Of a stretch of 37,672 nt of DNA, positions 14,996 through 22,512 are shown one piece after another; positions within the stretch are counted from its first letter, which is position 1, and each line of letters begins with the position of its first letter. Under the pieces are notes generated by a model. The model searched no databases. It was not told the DNA's origin and saw nothing but the letters and a program-made list of their open reading frames with translations. The translations under genes and the position numbers were made by a program. Source of the DNA: Chloroflexota bacterium (GTDB taxonomy: Bacteria; Chloroflexota; Dehalococcoidia; SHYD01). The stretch covers positions 1-37,672 of the forward strand of contig JACPQN010000133.1 of assembly GCA_016190485.1 (NCBI GenBank), in the 5' to 3' direction.

Positions 14996-16228
14996 TTACT
15001 CCAGCCGGCCCGCCTCTTCCCGCTGGGTCCGGCCGATGCCGATGCGGCGGGCCATGATGAGCTTCTGGACGTCCGCCGTGCCACCGGGGTGCACCGCCAC
15101 GATGCCGGAGCGCTGCTGCGCCTCGGCATACCCGTCGGCCGCACCCCACTGGGCATCGCCCGTGAGGGCCTGGTAGCCCAGGAGCTTGCCGATGCGGCCC
15201 GTGTTGGCCAGGCCGGTCATCTTGCGGTAGTACGAGGACTGCGGGCCTCCGTAGGAGCGGGGCTTTCGGGCATGCACCAGCCAGAAGTTGCGCAGCCCAA
15301 AGAGCCGGTTGATCTCCGCCTCCGCGTGCAGGTCGGCCAGCAGGTCCCGGGCGTCCTGGTCCTTGCTGGTGGGCGCCCCATCCCGCAGGGTGGCCTTGCA
15401 GTAGTGCATCAGCCGCTCTTCGAAGAGGTTCCGGCCGATACGGCCACCGCCGCCGTGCTCGATCTCCAGGTGGGTGGTGGCAACCTTCCAGCCGTTGTTC
15501 TCGCCCCCCACCAGGTTGAAGGAGGGCACCCGCACGTTATCGAAGAAGACGCTGTTCTTGTGGCCGCCGGGCGCGCCGCCCTCACCGCCGGAGCCCATGA
15601 GGTCCAGCGGCATGATGGTGATCCCGGGCAGGTTGGCCGGGATCATGAACCAGCTCACGTTCTCGTGGCGGGGCGCCTTGGGGTCTGTCATGCAGATGGT
15701 CCAGAGCTGATCCACGCCATGCGCGCCGCCCACGAAGGTCTTGTGGCCATTGATGACGTAATCGTCGCCATCCTTGGTCGCCAGGGTGCGGACGCTGGCC
15801 AGGTCGGAGCCGGCCTCAGGTTCCGTGAGCAGCTGCCAGGAGACCAACTCGCCCTTGAAAATGGGCGGCAGGAAGGCCTTCTTCTGCTCGTCGGTGCCCC
15901 ACACCAGAATGGAGGGCGCGCCCATGCGTCCGCCGGAGTCGTAGTAGGGCGGACTGGAGAGGCCGAGGCGCTCCAGCTCCTCGTCCAGGATGATGGCGTG
16001 GTCCATGGTCAGGCCACCGCCGCCGTACTCCGGCGACATGGTGGGCCACAGCCACCCCTTGGTGCCGAGCTTTCGGCCCACCTCTCGGCGCTTCTCCCAC
16101 TCTTCCCGCGGGTGATCTTCTTCCCGGGGCGACTGCGAGATGCCTGCCGGTACGATCGCCTCCAGCCAGGTACGCACCTCCTTGCGGAAGGCCTCCTGCT
16201 CGGGCGTATACGCCAGCTCAAATTCCAT
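14996..16228 (-). CDS. Acyl-CoA dehydrogenase family protein (copy 2)
   Basis: A 410-residue flavoprotein. It begins MEFELAYTPEQEAFRKEVRT, carries WQLLTEPEAGSDLASVRT, NGHKTFVGGAHGVDQLW and LEIEHGGGGRIGRN, and ends VHPGGTADVQKLIMARRIGI. The C-terminal Y-E-G-T glutamate of classical enzymes is replaced by H-P-G-G-T. It is a close paralogue of copy 3 at 27111, sharing long identical stretches. I set the start at the ATG at 16228 because AAGGAGG lies eight bases upstream and the paralogue starts identically; an ATG at 16267 would add 13 residues upstream of the conserved start. It has a promoter on the same strand (16280-16308) and a terminator. It is probably a single-gene unit. Confidence 0.92.
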   Translation of the reverse strand: MEFELAYTPEQEAFRKEVRTWLEAIVPAGISQSPREEDHPREEWEKRREVGRKLGTKGWLWPTMSPEYGGGGLTMDHAIILDEELERLGLSSPPYYDSGGRMGAPSILVWGTDEQKKAFLPPIFKGELVSWQLLTEPEAGSDLASVRTLATKDGDDYVINGHKTFVGGAHGVDQLWTICMTDPKAPRHENVSWFMIPANLPGITIMPLDLMGSGGEGGAPGGHKNSVFFDNVRVPSFNLVGGENNGWKVATTHLEIEHGGGGRIGRNLFEERLMHYCKATLRDGAPTSKDQDARDLLADLHAEAEINRLFGLRNFWLVHARKPRSYGGPQSSYYRKMTGLANTGRIGKLLGYQALTGDAQWGAADGYAEAQQRSGIVAVHPGGTADVQKLIMARRIGIGRTQREEAGRLE

Positions 16229-16279
16229 GCGAAATGCCTCCTTGTTGGTGATGCAACCCTCAACCACTCACTAGGAGTG

Positions 16280-16308
16280 ATTTGACTCCACTTCGAAGGA
16301 ATTGTCAA
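16280..16308 (-). promoter_or_regulatory. Promoter of acyl-CoA dehydrogenase copy 2
   Basis: On the minus strand: TTGACA (16308-16303), 17 bases, TCAAAT (16285-16280). The -35 box is perfect and the -10 matches four of six. The sequence just after the -35 (ATTCCT) recurs in the promoter of the paralogous gene at 27030. It lies directly after the CcsB stop at 16311. Confidence 0.65.
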
Positions 16309-16310
16309 GC

Positions 16311-17123
16311 CTACACGCCGGCGTAGCTGTGCAGCCCGACGACCCAGAGGTTCACCGCAAAGTAGGTGAAGAGCACCGCCACAAAGCCCACCACCAGGAG
16401 CAGCGCGCTCCGGGCGCCTCTCCACCCGGTGAGGTTCCGGGTGTGCAGATAGGCAGCATAGATGAGCCAGGTCACCAGGGCAGAGGTCTCCTTGGGGTCC
16501 CAGGCCCAGTAGCGGCCCCAGGCAATGTTGCCCCAGTAAGCCCCCAGCACCAGCAGCAGCATAAAGAAGGGGACGCCCACCACCACGGCCCGGAAGCTCA
16601 CCTCCTCCAGGGTGGCCGCCGTTGGGAGCCGGGTGAAGCGGCTGCGGGGCCCCTGGAGGAGCTGCATCACCGCCGCGCCGAAGGCCACGGCAAAGACGCC
16701 GTAGGAGATGATGGCTGTGGCCACGTGGATAGTCAGCAGCTCCTGGTTCTGGAGGGCCGGTATCAGCGGTTCGATGGCGGAGGGCACCGTGGTGGCGTAG
16801 GCCAGCAGCCCAATGGCCACGGGCAGCACGAAGGTCCCCAGGCTACGAGCGTGGTACCGTCGCTCCAGGATGGCGTAGGAGACGGTGGTGCCCAGGGCAA
16901 AGCTCATGCTGTACTCGTACATGTTAGAGTAGGGAGCGTGCCCCGTGGCCACCCAGCGGGTGACCCAGGCGCCGGCCAGAAAGAGGGCGCCCATCCAGGT
17001 GAACATGGTAGCCAGCAGGCCGATGCCCTGGCGTTGCTTCAACGTGTACCACAGGTGGAACCCGAAGGCGACGATCAGCGCGATGAAGGCCGCCGAGAAG
17101 AGGTACAGCGACATCTTGGCCAT
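16311..17123 (-). CDS. ccsB: Cytochrome c biogenesis protein CcsB (CcsA/ResC type, haem handling)
   Basis: A 270-residue polytopic membrane protein of the system II haem-delivery family. It contains the tryptophan-rich periplasmic motif WGNIAWGRYWAWDPKE (197-212) and histidines that would ligate haem: H62 in GHAPYSNMYEY, H133 in ELLTIHV, H265 in GLHSYAG. About eight hydrophobic segments are visible. GGAGA lies before the ATG at 17123. The usual partners ResB/Ccs1 and CcdA are not encoded beside it. It shows that the organism makes c-type cytochromes, which bears on the CX3CH-bearing protein at 35276. Confidence 0.92.
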   Translation of the reverse strand: MAKMSLYLFSAAFIALIVAFGFHLWYTLKQRQGIGLLATMFTWMGALFLAGAWVTRWVATGHAPYSNMYEYSMSFALGTTVSYAILERRYHARSLGTFVLPVAIGLLAYATTVPSAIEPLIPALQNQELLTIHVATAIISYGVFAVAFGAAVMQLLQGPRSRFTRLPTAATLEEVSFRAVVVGVPFFMLLLVLGAYWGNIAWGRYWAWDPKETSALVTWLIYAAYLHTRNLTGWRGARSALLLVVGFVAVLFTYFAVNLWVVGLHSYAGV

Positions 17124-17210
17124 GATCTATCTCCACGCTCACGCACGAGCAACCATCTGCCGTTGCCAGGCCCGCCCGATGGCTTAGCAGGTTGCGGATA
17201 GAGCAATTAC

Positions 17211-17270
17211 CGCTCGTCCTGAGCCTGTCGAAGGACGAGCGGCTCATGGTTCGACAGGCTCACCATGAGC
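17211..17270. repeat. Two back-to-back hairpins with mutually complementary loops
   Basis: Hairpin 1: CGCTCGTCCT (17211-17220), 11-base loop GAGCCTGTCGA, AGGACGAGCG (17232-17241). Hairpin 2: GCTCATGGT (17242-17250), 11-base loop TCGACAGGCTC, ACCATGAGC (17262-17270). The two loops are exact reverse complements. It is followed by GGTTTTTC. The sequence resembles a dispersed palindromic repeat seen in many environmental bacteria. It lies between the PIG-L gene end and the CcsB start and could act as a terminator or boundary. Confidence 0.85.
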
Positions 17271-17375
17271 GGTTTTTCAGCGGCCTGATAGCGCACAGTC
17301 AAACCAAGCTGTCAAAAGAAACGCCACCGTTCATTTGTCGCGCTGTTCTATTATACCCTGGCGAGCTCAGGCCGC

Positions 17376-18107
17376 CTATCGCCGGCGGTAATCTATGCGG
17401 CGAAACGCCTCCACCATACCCGGCTGCAACCCCTCCGGTATCTTGACCTGGAGTCGCCTCCCCATGGTGCGGTAGCGCTCCACAAAGGCCTCTCGGGGGC
17501 CATCGCCCACCTGGCTCTTGTGGCATAGCAGAGCATCGATCTTCCGCTCGAAGGAATCTGAGATATCGATGAAGGTATCGGCCTCCTCTGCCCCTGCGAT
17601 GAAGACTTCGCCCACCTTGTGGGGCTCCAGCCCCTCCGCCTTGTGCTCCGGGTAGAAAAGGTGGTCTCGCACGTAGGGATAGCAGGCGTCCAGGGCCATG
17701 GTGGCCGCGTTGCGGTGGTCCCGGTGCTGCCAGTAGCGCCGGTGGGGGTCCATGGTGACCACGATGTCGGGCCGGTGCATGCGCAGTAGGCGCACCACCT
17801 GCCCCCGACCTTCGGGCGTGTCCTCCACGCCGCCGTCTGGGTGGCCCAGGAAGATCACATCCTTCACGCCCAGGGTCCTGGCCGCCGCCCGTTGCTCCTG
17901 CTCCCGGATTTGCGCCAGCCGCTCCGAGGTCATCTCAGGATCGCTGGTGCCCTTGTCACCCCGGGTAAAGAGGACGTACAGAATCTCCTTGCCCTCTCGT
18001 GCCCACTTGCCGATGGTGCCCCCGCAGCTAAACTCGGGGTCATCGGGATGCGCCATAACCACCATGACCTTGCTGGCCCATGCTCCTGGGGCCTCTTCTT
18101 CGGCCAT
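17376..18107 (-). CDS. PIG-L family N-acetylglucosaminyl deacetylase (LmbE/MshB-like)
   Basis: A 243-residue zinc deacetylase. The signature is VMAHPDDPEFSCGGTI with AHPDD at 19-23 (H20 and D23 as zinc ligand and catalytic base) and QHRDHRNA with H128 and H131, H131 being the likely third metal ligand. The family removes acetyl groups from N-acetylglucosamine-containing compounds, including MshB (mycothiol) and BshB (bacillithiol). AAAGGAGT lies before the ATG at 18107. It is preceded, 64 bases upstream on the same strand, by an MshA-like glycosyltransferase, the same order of reactions as in mycothiol synthesis. The actual substrate could also be a GlcNAc lipid or antibiotic intermediate. 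Confidence 0.88.
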   Translation of the reverse strand: MAEEEAPGAWASKVMVVMAHPDDPEFSCGGTIGKWAREGKEILYVLFTRGDKGTSDPEMTSERLAQIREQEQRAAARTLGVKDVIFLGHPDGGVEDTPEGRGQVVRLLRMHRPDIVVTMDPHRRYWQHRDHRNAATMALDACYPYVRDHLFYPEHKAEGLEPHKVGEVFIAGAEEADTFIDISDSFERKIDALLCHKSQVGDGPREAFVERYRTMGRRLQVKIPEGLQPGMVEAFRRIDYRRR

Positions 18108-18171
18108 GTCTCGACTCCTTTTGCTAGACGCTGAGTTGGTACTTGTTGCCTGTTCTCATCCGCCACACTAG

Positions 18172-19371
18172 CTAGGCGCCTGTCAGCTCCCGGTATACCC
18201 CCAGCACCTGCTCCGCCACGGTGGCCCAGCCGAACGGTTGCATCGCGGCCCGGGCCGCGATGCTCTGGCTCGTCCGCAGCGCATCGTTGCCCAGCAGCAG
18301 CTCCAGCCGCTCGGCGTAGGGCTCCGGGCAGTGCCAGGGGATGAGGAAACCGGTCTCACCGTCTCGCACGGTGCTCTGGAGGCCGCCCACGCGGGCCGCC
18401 ACCACGGGCGTGCCGCAGGCCATGGCCTCCACCGCCACCATGCCAAAGCTTTCGTAGTACGAGGGCACCACGCACACATCCGCGGCGTTATAGAAGTAGG
18501 GCAGCATCTGGTGGGCCACGCTGCCGTGATAGCTGACCGTAGGCTGCGGCCCTGGGGCTGCCGCGTCGCGCGGCGCCTCCGGAAGTTCCGCCGGGGCGCC
18601 GCCCTGGCCACCCACCACCAGCACCCGCACGCCCGCGGGATGCTCGAGCTGCGCTGCGGCCGTGAGCAGAATGTCCAGCCCCTTCAGGGGGTCCGGCCTG
18701 CCCACAAAGAGCAGGATCTTTTCGCCGTTAAGCCCCAGCTCCCGTCGGGCCAGCCGCTGGTCCATGGGTCGGAAGAGGTCCAGGTCTACGCCGCCGGGGA
18801 TAACGTGGACCCGTCCCGGAGGCACCTGGTACAGCCGGGTCATCTGGTGCTCCTCCTGGCTGGAAGCCACCACCACGGCATCGGCCCGGGCTATGATCCG
18901 CTGCTCCATGCGGATACGCCTCTCGGGCTCCCGCTCCCCTGCCCGCATCTGGTTCTTCACGGCCCCCAGGGTGTGGAACATGACCGCGTGGGGCACTCCC
19001 CACTGCCGCCGCAGGACGCCGCCCACCCAGCCGGAGAGCCAGTAATGGGAGTGGACCAGGTCGTAGGAGAGGCGCTGCGCTCGCTGGAATACCATGAGAC
19101 TCCGGAGGAACTCCGGCAGCAGGCGATAGAGGTCCTCCTTGGGTCGGGCCGAGCGCCCGCCCGCCTCCAGGTGGATCACCCGAAGGCCCGGCCGCAGGTC
19201 CAGCACCTGGGGGTCCTCCGGCGCATGCCAGCGGGTGAAGATGTCCAGCTCCACACCCCGCTGGGCCAACTCCTGGCTCAGCGCGGCCAGGTACACGTTC
19301 ATCCCGCCCGCTTCGCGGCTCCCCGGCTGGAGGAGGGGACAGCCGTGAACGCTAATGACTGCTACGCGCAT
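18172..19371 (-). CDS. GT4 glycosyltransferase, MshA-like
   Basis: A 399-residue GT-B retaining glycosyltransferase. The N-terminus reads [20 protein letters not shown] and continues NVY (GGMNVY 22-27), followed by [10 protein letters not shown] and the segment [10 protein letters not shown], closely resembling mycobacterial MshA, which joins GlcNAc from UDP-GlcNAc to inositol phosphate. The C-terminal domain has [21 protein letters not shown] and the E-x7-E motif [12 protein letters not shown] (E307, E315) that binds the donor sugar. Sucrose-phosphate synthases share part of the N-terminal pattern, so sucrose or another glycoside is possible. Its PIG-L neighbour supports a GlcNAc donor. Fifteen bases separate it from the upstream acetyltransferase gene, so they are probably co-transcribed. 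Confidence 0.87.
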   Translation of the reverse strand: MRVAVISVHGCPLLQPGSREAGGMNVYLAALSQELAQRGVELDIFTRWHAPEDPQVLDLRPGLRVIHLEAGGRSARPKEDLYRLLPEFLRSLMVFQRAQRLSYDLVHSHYWLSGWVGGVLRRQWGVPHAVMFHTLGAVKNQMRAGEREPERRIRMEQRIIARADAVVVASSQEEHQMTRLYQVPPGRVHVIPGGVDLDLFRPMDQRLARRELGLNGEKILLFVGRPDPLKGLDILLTAAAQLEHPAGVRVLVVGGQGGAPAELPEAPRDAAAPGPQPTVSYHGSVAHQMLPYFYNAADVCVVPSYYESFGMVAVEAMACGTPVVAARVGGLQSTVRDGETGFLIPWHCPEPYAERLELLLGNDALRTSQSIAARAAMQPFGWATVAEQVLGVYRELTGA

Positions 19372-19386
19372 AGGGTTGGTTGGGCC

Positions 19387-20367
19387 TCAAATCCGCTGAA
19401 TGGCGCACTGGTACACGGGGTAGTCCACCCCACCCAGGTCGTATTTGTAGGGCTCGTCGCCCCGCAGGAAGTCGAAGCGCCGCAGGCCGCTCTCGATGGC
19501 GTCCCGCAGCACCCAGGCCTTCAGCAGGAGCCCCACGCTGAGATGGGCGTACTGGTGGTCGAAGCCGCTGTTGTAAAGCAGCCGCTCGTTATTGTAGTCG
19601 AAGCAGATCACCGAGGCCGCCCGGGCGCCATCCACCTCCAGGGTGAAGAGCTTGGCGGTGCCCCGCTCCATCAGCGTCTCCACGGCGTCCCGGAAGAAGG
19701 CCTCCTTCTGGGGAGTGAGGAAGGCCGCCTTCTCCTCCCGGCTGTCCCGCATCAGGCGGAAGAACCCGTCCAACTCGGCGCCCAGGCCCTCCGTGAGGGG
19801 CAGGGCGCGCATCCGCACGTCCCCCGCGTTCATGAGGCGGCGGAACTTGCGGCGCAGCTCGTGACGATCTTTCTTGCTGAGCTGCCCCAGGTAAGTATCC
19901 CAGTCGGCGGGGAGCTCCACGCGGGGGCAGACATCTTCCTGCTGGATGGAGACCTGGTAGCGGGGGTCCTGAGAGAGCTCTCGGAGGTAGGCCAGGGTGG
20001 GGGATGCCGCGGGAAGACTGTGGAGCACGAAAGTGCTCCACGTCAGGGTTTCCATGTAGGAGAAGAGGGCCGGCAGGGCGCGGGTACAGTGCTCTTCCAT
20101 GAGCACCAGGTCCCGATAGTCGCACACCTCGGTGCTGCCGATGATGGCCAGGTCCTGGCCATCGTTCATCAGGGGGGCAATGCCCACCAGCTCACCGTCG
20201 TCGTGGATACCCAGATACAGCGACTCGCGCTGGCCATCGAAGTGCTTCCACCAGAGGCGCTGCCAGCAGGGGGTGACAAACAGCGTGTTGGTCGCAGCCC
20301 GGGGCAGCAGGCCTTTCCAGGCCTCCCGCAGGCTCTCGTAGGTGCTCGGCGCTACAGCATAGGCCAT
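19387..20367 (-). CDS. GNAT-type acyltransferase (BcsL/CelD or FemAB-like)
   Basis: A 326-residue protein of the double-GNAT type, as in BcsL/CelD or FemAB-like acyltransferases. Recognisable parts are LFVTPCWQRLWWKHF (29-43), LYLGIHDDGELVGIAPLM (50-67), LSKKDRHELRRKFRRL, and the C-terminal acyl-CoA/aminoacyl domain with LFTLEVDGARAASVICFDYN and FDFLRGDEPYKYDLGG. The family transfers acyl or aminoacyl groups to sugars or peptides. The ATG at 20367 comes two bases after the folE stop (TGATCATG), so translation is coupled. In the cluster with an MshA-like transferase and a deacetylase it takes the place that MshD has in mycothiol synthesis, but it is not MshD-like in sequence. Confidence 0.8.
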   Translation of the reverse strand: MAYAVAPSTYESLREAWKGLLPRAATNTLFVTPCWQRLWWKHFDGQRESLYLGIHDDGELVGIAPLMNDGQDLAIIGSTEVCDYRDLVLMEEHCTRALPALFSYMETLTWSTFVLHSLPAASPTLAYLRELSQDPRYQVSIQQEDVCPRVELPADWDTYLGQLSKKDRHELRRKFRRLMNAGDVRMRALPLTEGLGAELDGFFRLMRDSREEKAAFLTPQKEAFFRDAVETLMERGTAKLFTLEVDGARAASVICFDYNNERLLYNSGFDHQYAHLSVGLLLKAWVLRDAIESGLRRFDFLRGDEPYKYDLGGVDYPVYQCAIQRI

Positions 20368-20369
20368 GA

Positions 20370-20951
20370 TCAACGGCCCTCCACCAGGGCCATGAACTCC
20401 GCCCGGGTCTTGCCGTTGGTGCGGAATACCCCCCGGGTGGCGGAGGTGACCACGGTACTGCCGGGCTTCTTGATGCCCCGCATGGTCATGCACAGGTGCT
20501 CCGCCTGCACCACCGCCGCCACACCGGCCGGGCGCAGCCCCTCCTCGATAGTATCGGCGATCTGGCTGGTCAGTCGCTCCTGGAGTTGGGGGCGTTTGGC
20601 CAGGATCTCTACCACCCGGGCCAGCTTGCTGATCCCCACCACCTTGCCCCTGGGAATATACCCCACGTGGGCTGCACCGTAGAAGGGAAGGAAGTGGTGC
20701 TCGCACATGGAGTAGAAGGGGATGTCTTTCAGGATGACCATCTCCTGGTGGCCCTCGTCGAAGGTCTCTGCCAGCACTGCGATGGGGTCCTCATAGATCC
20801 CGGAGAAGAGCTCGGCGTACATCTCGGCGATGCGGGCGGGCGTTTCCCGCAGCCCCTCCCGGTGGGGGTCCTCCCCGATGGCTTCGATGATGGCCCGTAC
20901 CGCATGGGCGATGGCGTTGCGGTCGAGGGCGGTGTAGAGTCTGGGCGGCAT
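20370..20951 (-). CDS. folE: GTP cyclohydrolase I
   Basis: Converts GTP to 7,8-dihydroneopterin triphosphate, the first step of folate, biopterin and some queuosine-type pathways. It is a cytoplasmic homodecamer. The zinc ligands are C83 and H86 in [10 protein letters not shown] and C154 in [20 protein letters not shown] and [14 protein letters not shown] are family signatures. The 193-residue length fits; I chose the ATG at 20951 because upstream in-frame residues (to 21083) show no conservation pattern and fall within the leader after the predicted promoter. It heads the minus-strand run folE, acetyltransferase, glycosyltransferase, deacetylase. Confidence 0.94.
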   Translation of the reverse strand: MPPRLYTALDRNAIAHAVRAIIEAIGEDPHREGLRETPARIAEMYAELFSGIYEDPIAVLAETFDEGHQEMVILKDIPFYSMCEHHFLPFYGAAHVGYIPRGKVVGISKLARVVEILAKRPQLQERLTSQIADTIEEGLRPAGVAAVVQAEHLCMTMRGIKKPGSTVVTSATRGVFRTNGKTRAEFMALVEGR

Positions 20952-21003
20952 AGGTTCAGGTCCTGTCGTCTGGTGACATCCCGAGGGAGCATCGCAACAA
21001 AGA

Positions 21004-21029
21004 GGGGGATGGCCCTCAGGGCGTCCCCC
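21004..21029 (-). promoter_or_regulatory. Leader hairpin upstream of folE
   Basis: In the roughly 130-base folE leader (minus strand) GGGGGA pairs with TCCCCC, and an inner GCCC pairs with GGGC, giving a stem with a small internal loop and a three-base apical loop. It is followed on that strand by TCTTTGTTG, so it could be an attenuator. I do not recognise a known riboswitch class. The 310-base gap 20952-21261 otherwise contains only two divergent promoters. Confidence 0.4.
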
Positions 21030-21086
21030 TTGGTTCCTGTTGGGCTTGCTCGCAGCGACGCAGGCCGACCTGGCCTGAGTCACTTT

Positions 21087-21115
21087 ATTCTAGCAAGTCA
21101 GTGCAGGGTGGTCAA
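21087..21115 (-). promoter_or_regulatory. Promoter of folE operon
   Basis: On the minus strand: TTGACC (21115-21110), a 17-base spacer, TAGAAT (21092-21087). Five of six match in each box. Transcription would start near 21080, about 130 bases before the folE ATG. Confidence 0.7.
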
Positions 21116-21182
21116 GGCAATGTTGTGGGGTGCGCGCAGATCCCATTGCCGCAGCCTTGTCCCCGCCGTGGGCGTATAGTCG

Positions 21183-21211
21183 TTGACAATGCGTAGACCA
21201 GGTTGTAGACT
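21183..21211 (+). promoter_or_regulatory. Promoter of thiolase/DUF35 operon
   Basis: TTGACA (21183-21188), a 17-base spacer, TAGACT (21206-21211). The -35 box is perfect and the -10 matches four of six. Expected transcript start is near 21218, with AAGGAGGGG just upstream of the ATG at 21262. Confidence 0.7.
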
Positions 21212-21261
21212 GCGGCCACGATCGTGAGCTGGCCCGTATCTGAACAAGGAGGGGACTTGCC

Positions 21262-22419
21262 ATGAGCATTCGTGGCGCGGCAGCCATCGTCGGCTATCAC
21301 GAGATTCCCACCCGTCGCAACTACCCCGGCCGCAGCAACTGGTCTATGCTGGCGGAGGCGGCCAACGGCGCCATCCGCGACGCCGGGCTCCGCAAGGACC
21401 AGATCGATGGACTGCTCTGCCAGGAGGGCTTCAACTCCCTCACCGTGGCGGAGTACATGCAGCTCAGCCCTAAGTACACCCAATCCATGACGTTGCACGG
21501 CGCCACCGCTACGGGTGCGGTGTCCGCGGGGGCGGCCGCGATCGCGGCGGGCTACGCCGACTACATCCTATGCGTTATGGGGGGCACCCGCGACCCAGAG
21601 GCGGGCGGGCAGCAGCCCGGCGGCTTCCGCAATCCCCAGCAGATGTCGGCACAGCCCAGGGGTGGTGGCGGCCCCGCCAGCAGAGGCACCGAGTGGGAGT
21701 CTCCCTACGGCCCGGTGGTGGCGGCCAATGGCGGCTATGGCCTCATCAAGCAGCGCCACATGTACGAGTTCGGGACCACCCAGGAGCAGTTCGCCAAATG
21801 CTCCGTGGACCAGCGCTTCAACGCGCTGCTGGACCCCAACGCGGCTTTCTCGGGCCAGCCCATCACCATCGAGGACGTGCTGAACTCCCGCTTCACGAAT
21901 GATCCATTACACCTGCTGGAGTGCGTCATGCCCTGCGCTGGCGCCGGCGCGTGGATCATGACCTCGGCAGAGCGGGCCCGGGCCCTCCCCAACAAGCCAG
22001 TCTACGTCCTGGGCGCAGGCGGCCCCGCCACCAGCCACGACACGATCTTCATGGAGCGGAACGTCACCACCAGCCCGGTGGCGCTCTCCGCGCCGGTGGC
22101 CCTGCGCATGTCCGGCTACAACGCCCGGGATATGCAGTTCGCCGAGTTCTACGACTGCTATACCATCCTGGTAATGATGTGCCTTGAAGACGCCGGCATC
22201 TGCCCCAAGGGAGAGATCGGCCCCTTCTACGCCAGCACCGACACCACCTACAAGGGCGGCTTCCCCATCAACACCAACGGCGGCCAGATCTCCGGTGGGC
22301 AGCCGGTGGGCGGCGGCGGGGGCGGCATCAAGCAGGTCATCGAGGCGGCGCGCCAGATTATGGGCCGGGCCGGGCCTAGACAGATAGCCAAGAACGACCT
22401 TTGCTTGGTGAATGGCTGA
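21262..22419 (+). CDS. Thiolase-superfamily lipid-transfer-like protein (Ltp2-like), in-frame UGA near the end
   Basis: A 385-residue thiolase-fold protein with a rebuilt active site. The nucleophile Cys segment (N-A-C-A-x-G type) reads HGATATGAV with Thr near residue 82; the NxHGG histidine segment reads NTNGGQISGG; tyrosines occur in EFYDCYTILVMM. This resembles the Ltp2 branch, which with a DUF35 partner cleaves C-C bonds by retro-aldol chemistry, and a DUF35 gene follows. The protein stops at TGA (22417-22419) after LCLVNG, yet the same frame continues GGTASVMCTLVLGSSATL to TAA at 22474-22476, which matches the G-G-x-x-S-x-x-x-T-L-V-L-G end of the family. The UGA may be a nonsense change, a sequence error or a recoded codon. 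The AAGGAGGGG at 21246-21254 sets the ATG. Confidence 0.85.
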   Translation: MSIRGAAAIVGYHEIPTRRNYPGRSNWSMLAEAANGAIRDAGLRKDQIDGLLCQEGFNSLTVAEYMQLSPKYTQSMTLHGATATGAVSAGAAAIAAGYADYILCVMGGTRDPEAGGQQPGGFRNPQQMSAQPRGGGGPASRGTEWESPYGPVVAANGGYGLIKQRHMYEFGTTQEQFAKCSVDQRFNALLDPNAAFSGQPITIEDVLNSRFTNDPLHLLECVMPCAGAGAWIMTSAERARALPNKPVYVLGAGGPATSHDTIFMERNVTTSPVALSAPVALRMSGYNARDMQFAEFYDCYTILVMMCLEDAGICPKGEIGPFYASTDTTYKGGFPINTNGGQISGGQPVGGGGGGIKQVIEAARQIMGRAGPRQIAKNDLCLVNG

Positions 22420-22423
22420 GGAG

Positions 22424-22453
22424 GCACTGCCAGCGTGATGTGCACGCTAGTGC
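22424..22453 (+). other. SECIS-like hairpin directly after the in-frame UGA
   Basis: GCACT (22424-22428), bulge GCC, AGCGTG (22432-22437), loop ATGTG, CACGCT (22443-22448), AGTGC (22449-22453). The apical loop begins 19 bases after the UGA, within the range known for bacterial SECIS elements. Against it, the loop does not begin with the G favoured in the first two loop positions unless the closing G-C pair opens. The hairpin lies within coding sequence conserved at protein level, so pairing could be coincidental. Confidence 0.35.
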
Positions 22454-22512
22454 TCGGTTCGAGTGCTACCCTCTAAGCCAGCCAGACCAGACAACGCTGC
22501 GAGGACACGACG

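Noticed and set aside
14084-16285. Open frame of 733 codons on the plus strand
   Set aside because: It lies antisense to the oxidoreductase and acyl-CoA dehydrogenase copy 2, both with clear family motifs, ribosome-binding sites and a terminator. High GC content at third positions leaves such antisense frames open; the translation is rich in low-complexity His, Gly and Ala.
18238-20682. Open frame of 814 codons on the plus strand
   Set aside because: It is antisense to the glycosyltransferase, acetyltransferase and folE genes. There is no family pattern, only a mirror of coding sequence in high-GC DNA.
21262-22419. Genome-wide reassignment of UGA to a sense codon
   Set aside because: TGA ends several intact genes of normal family length here (threonine dehydratase, CoA-transferase copy 1, folE, cytochrome b), and tryptophans are encoded by TGG throughout.
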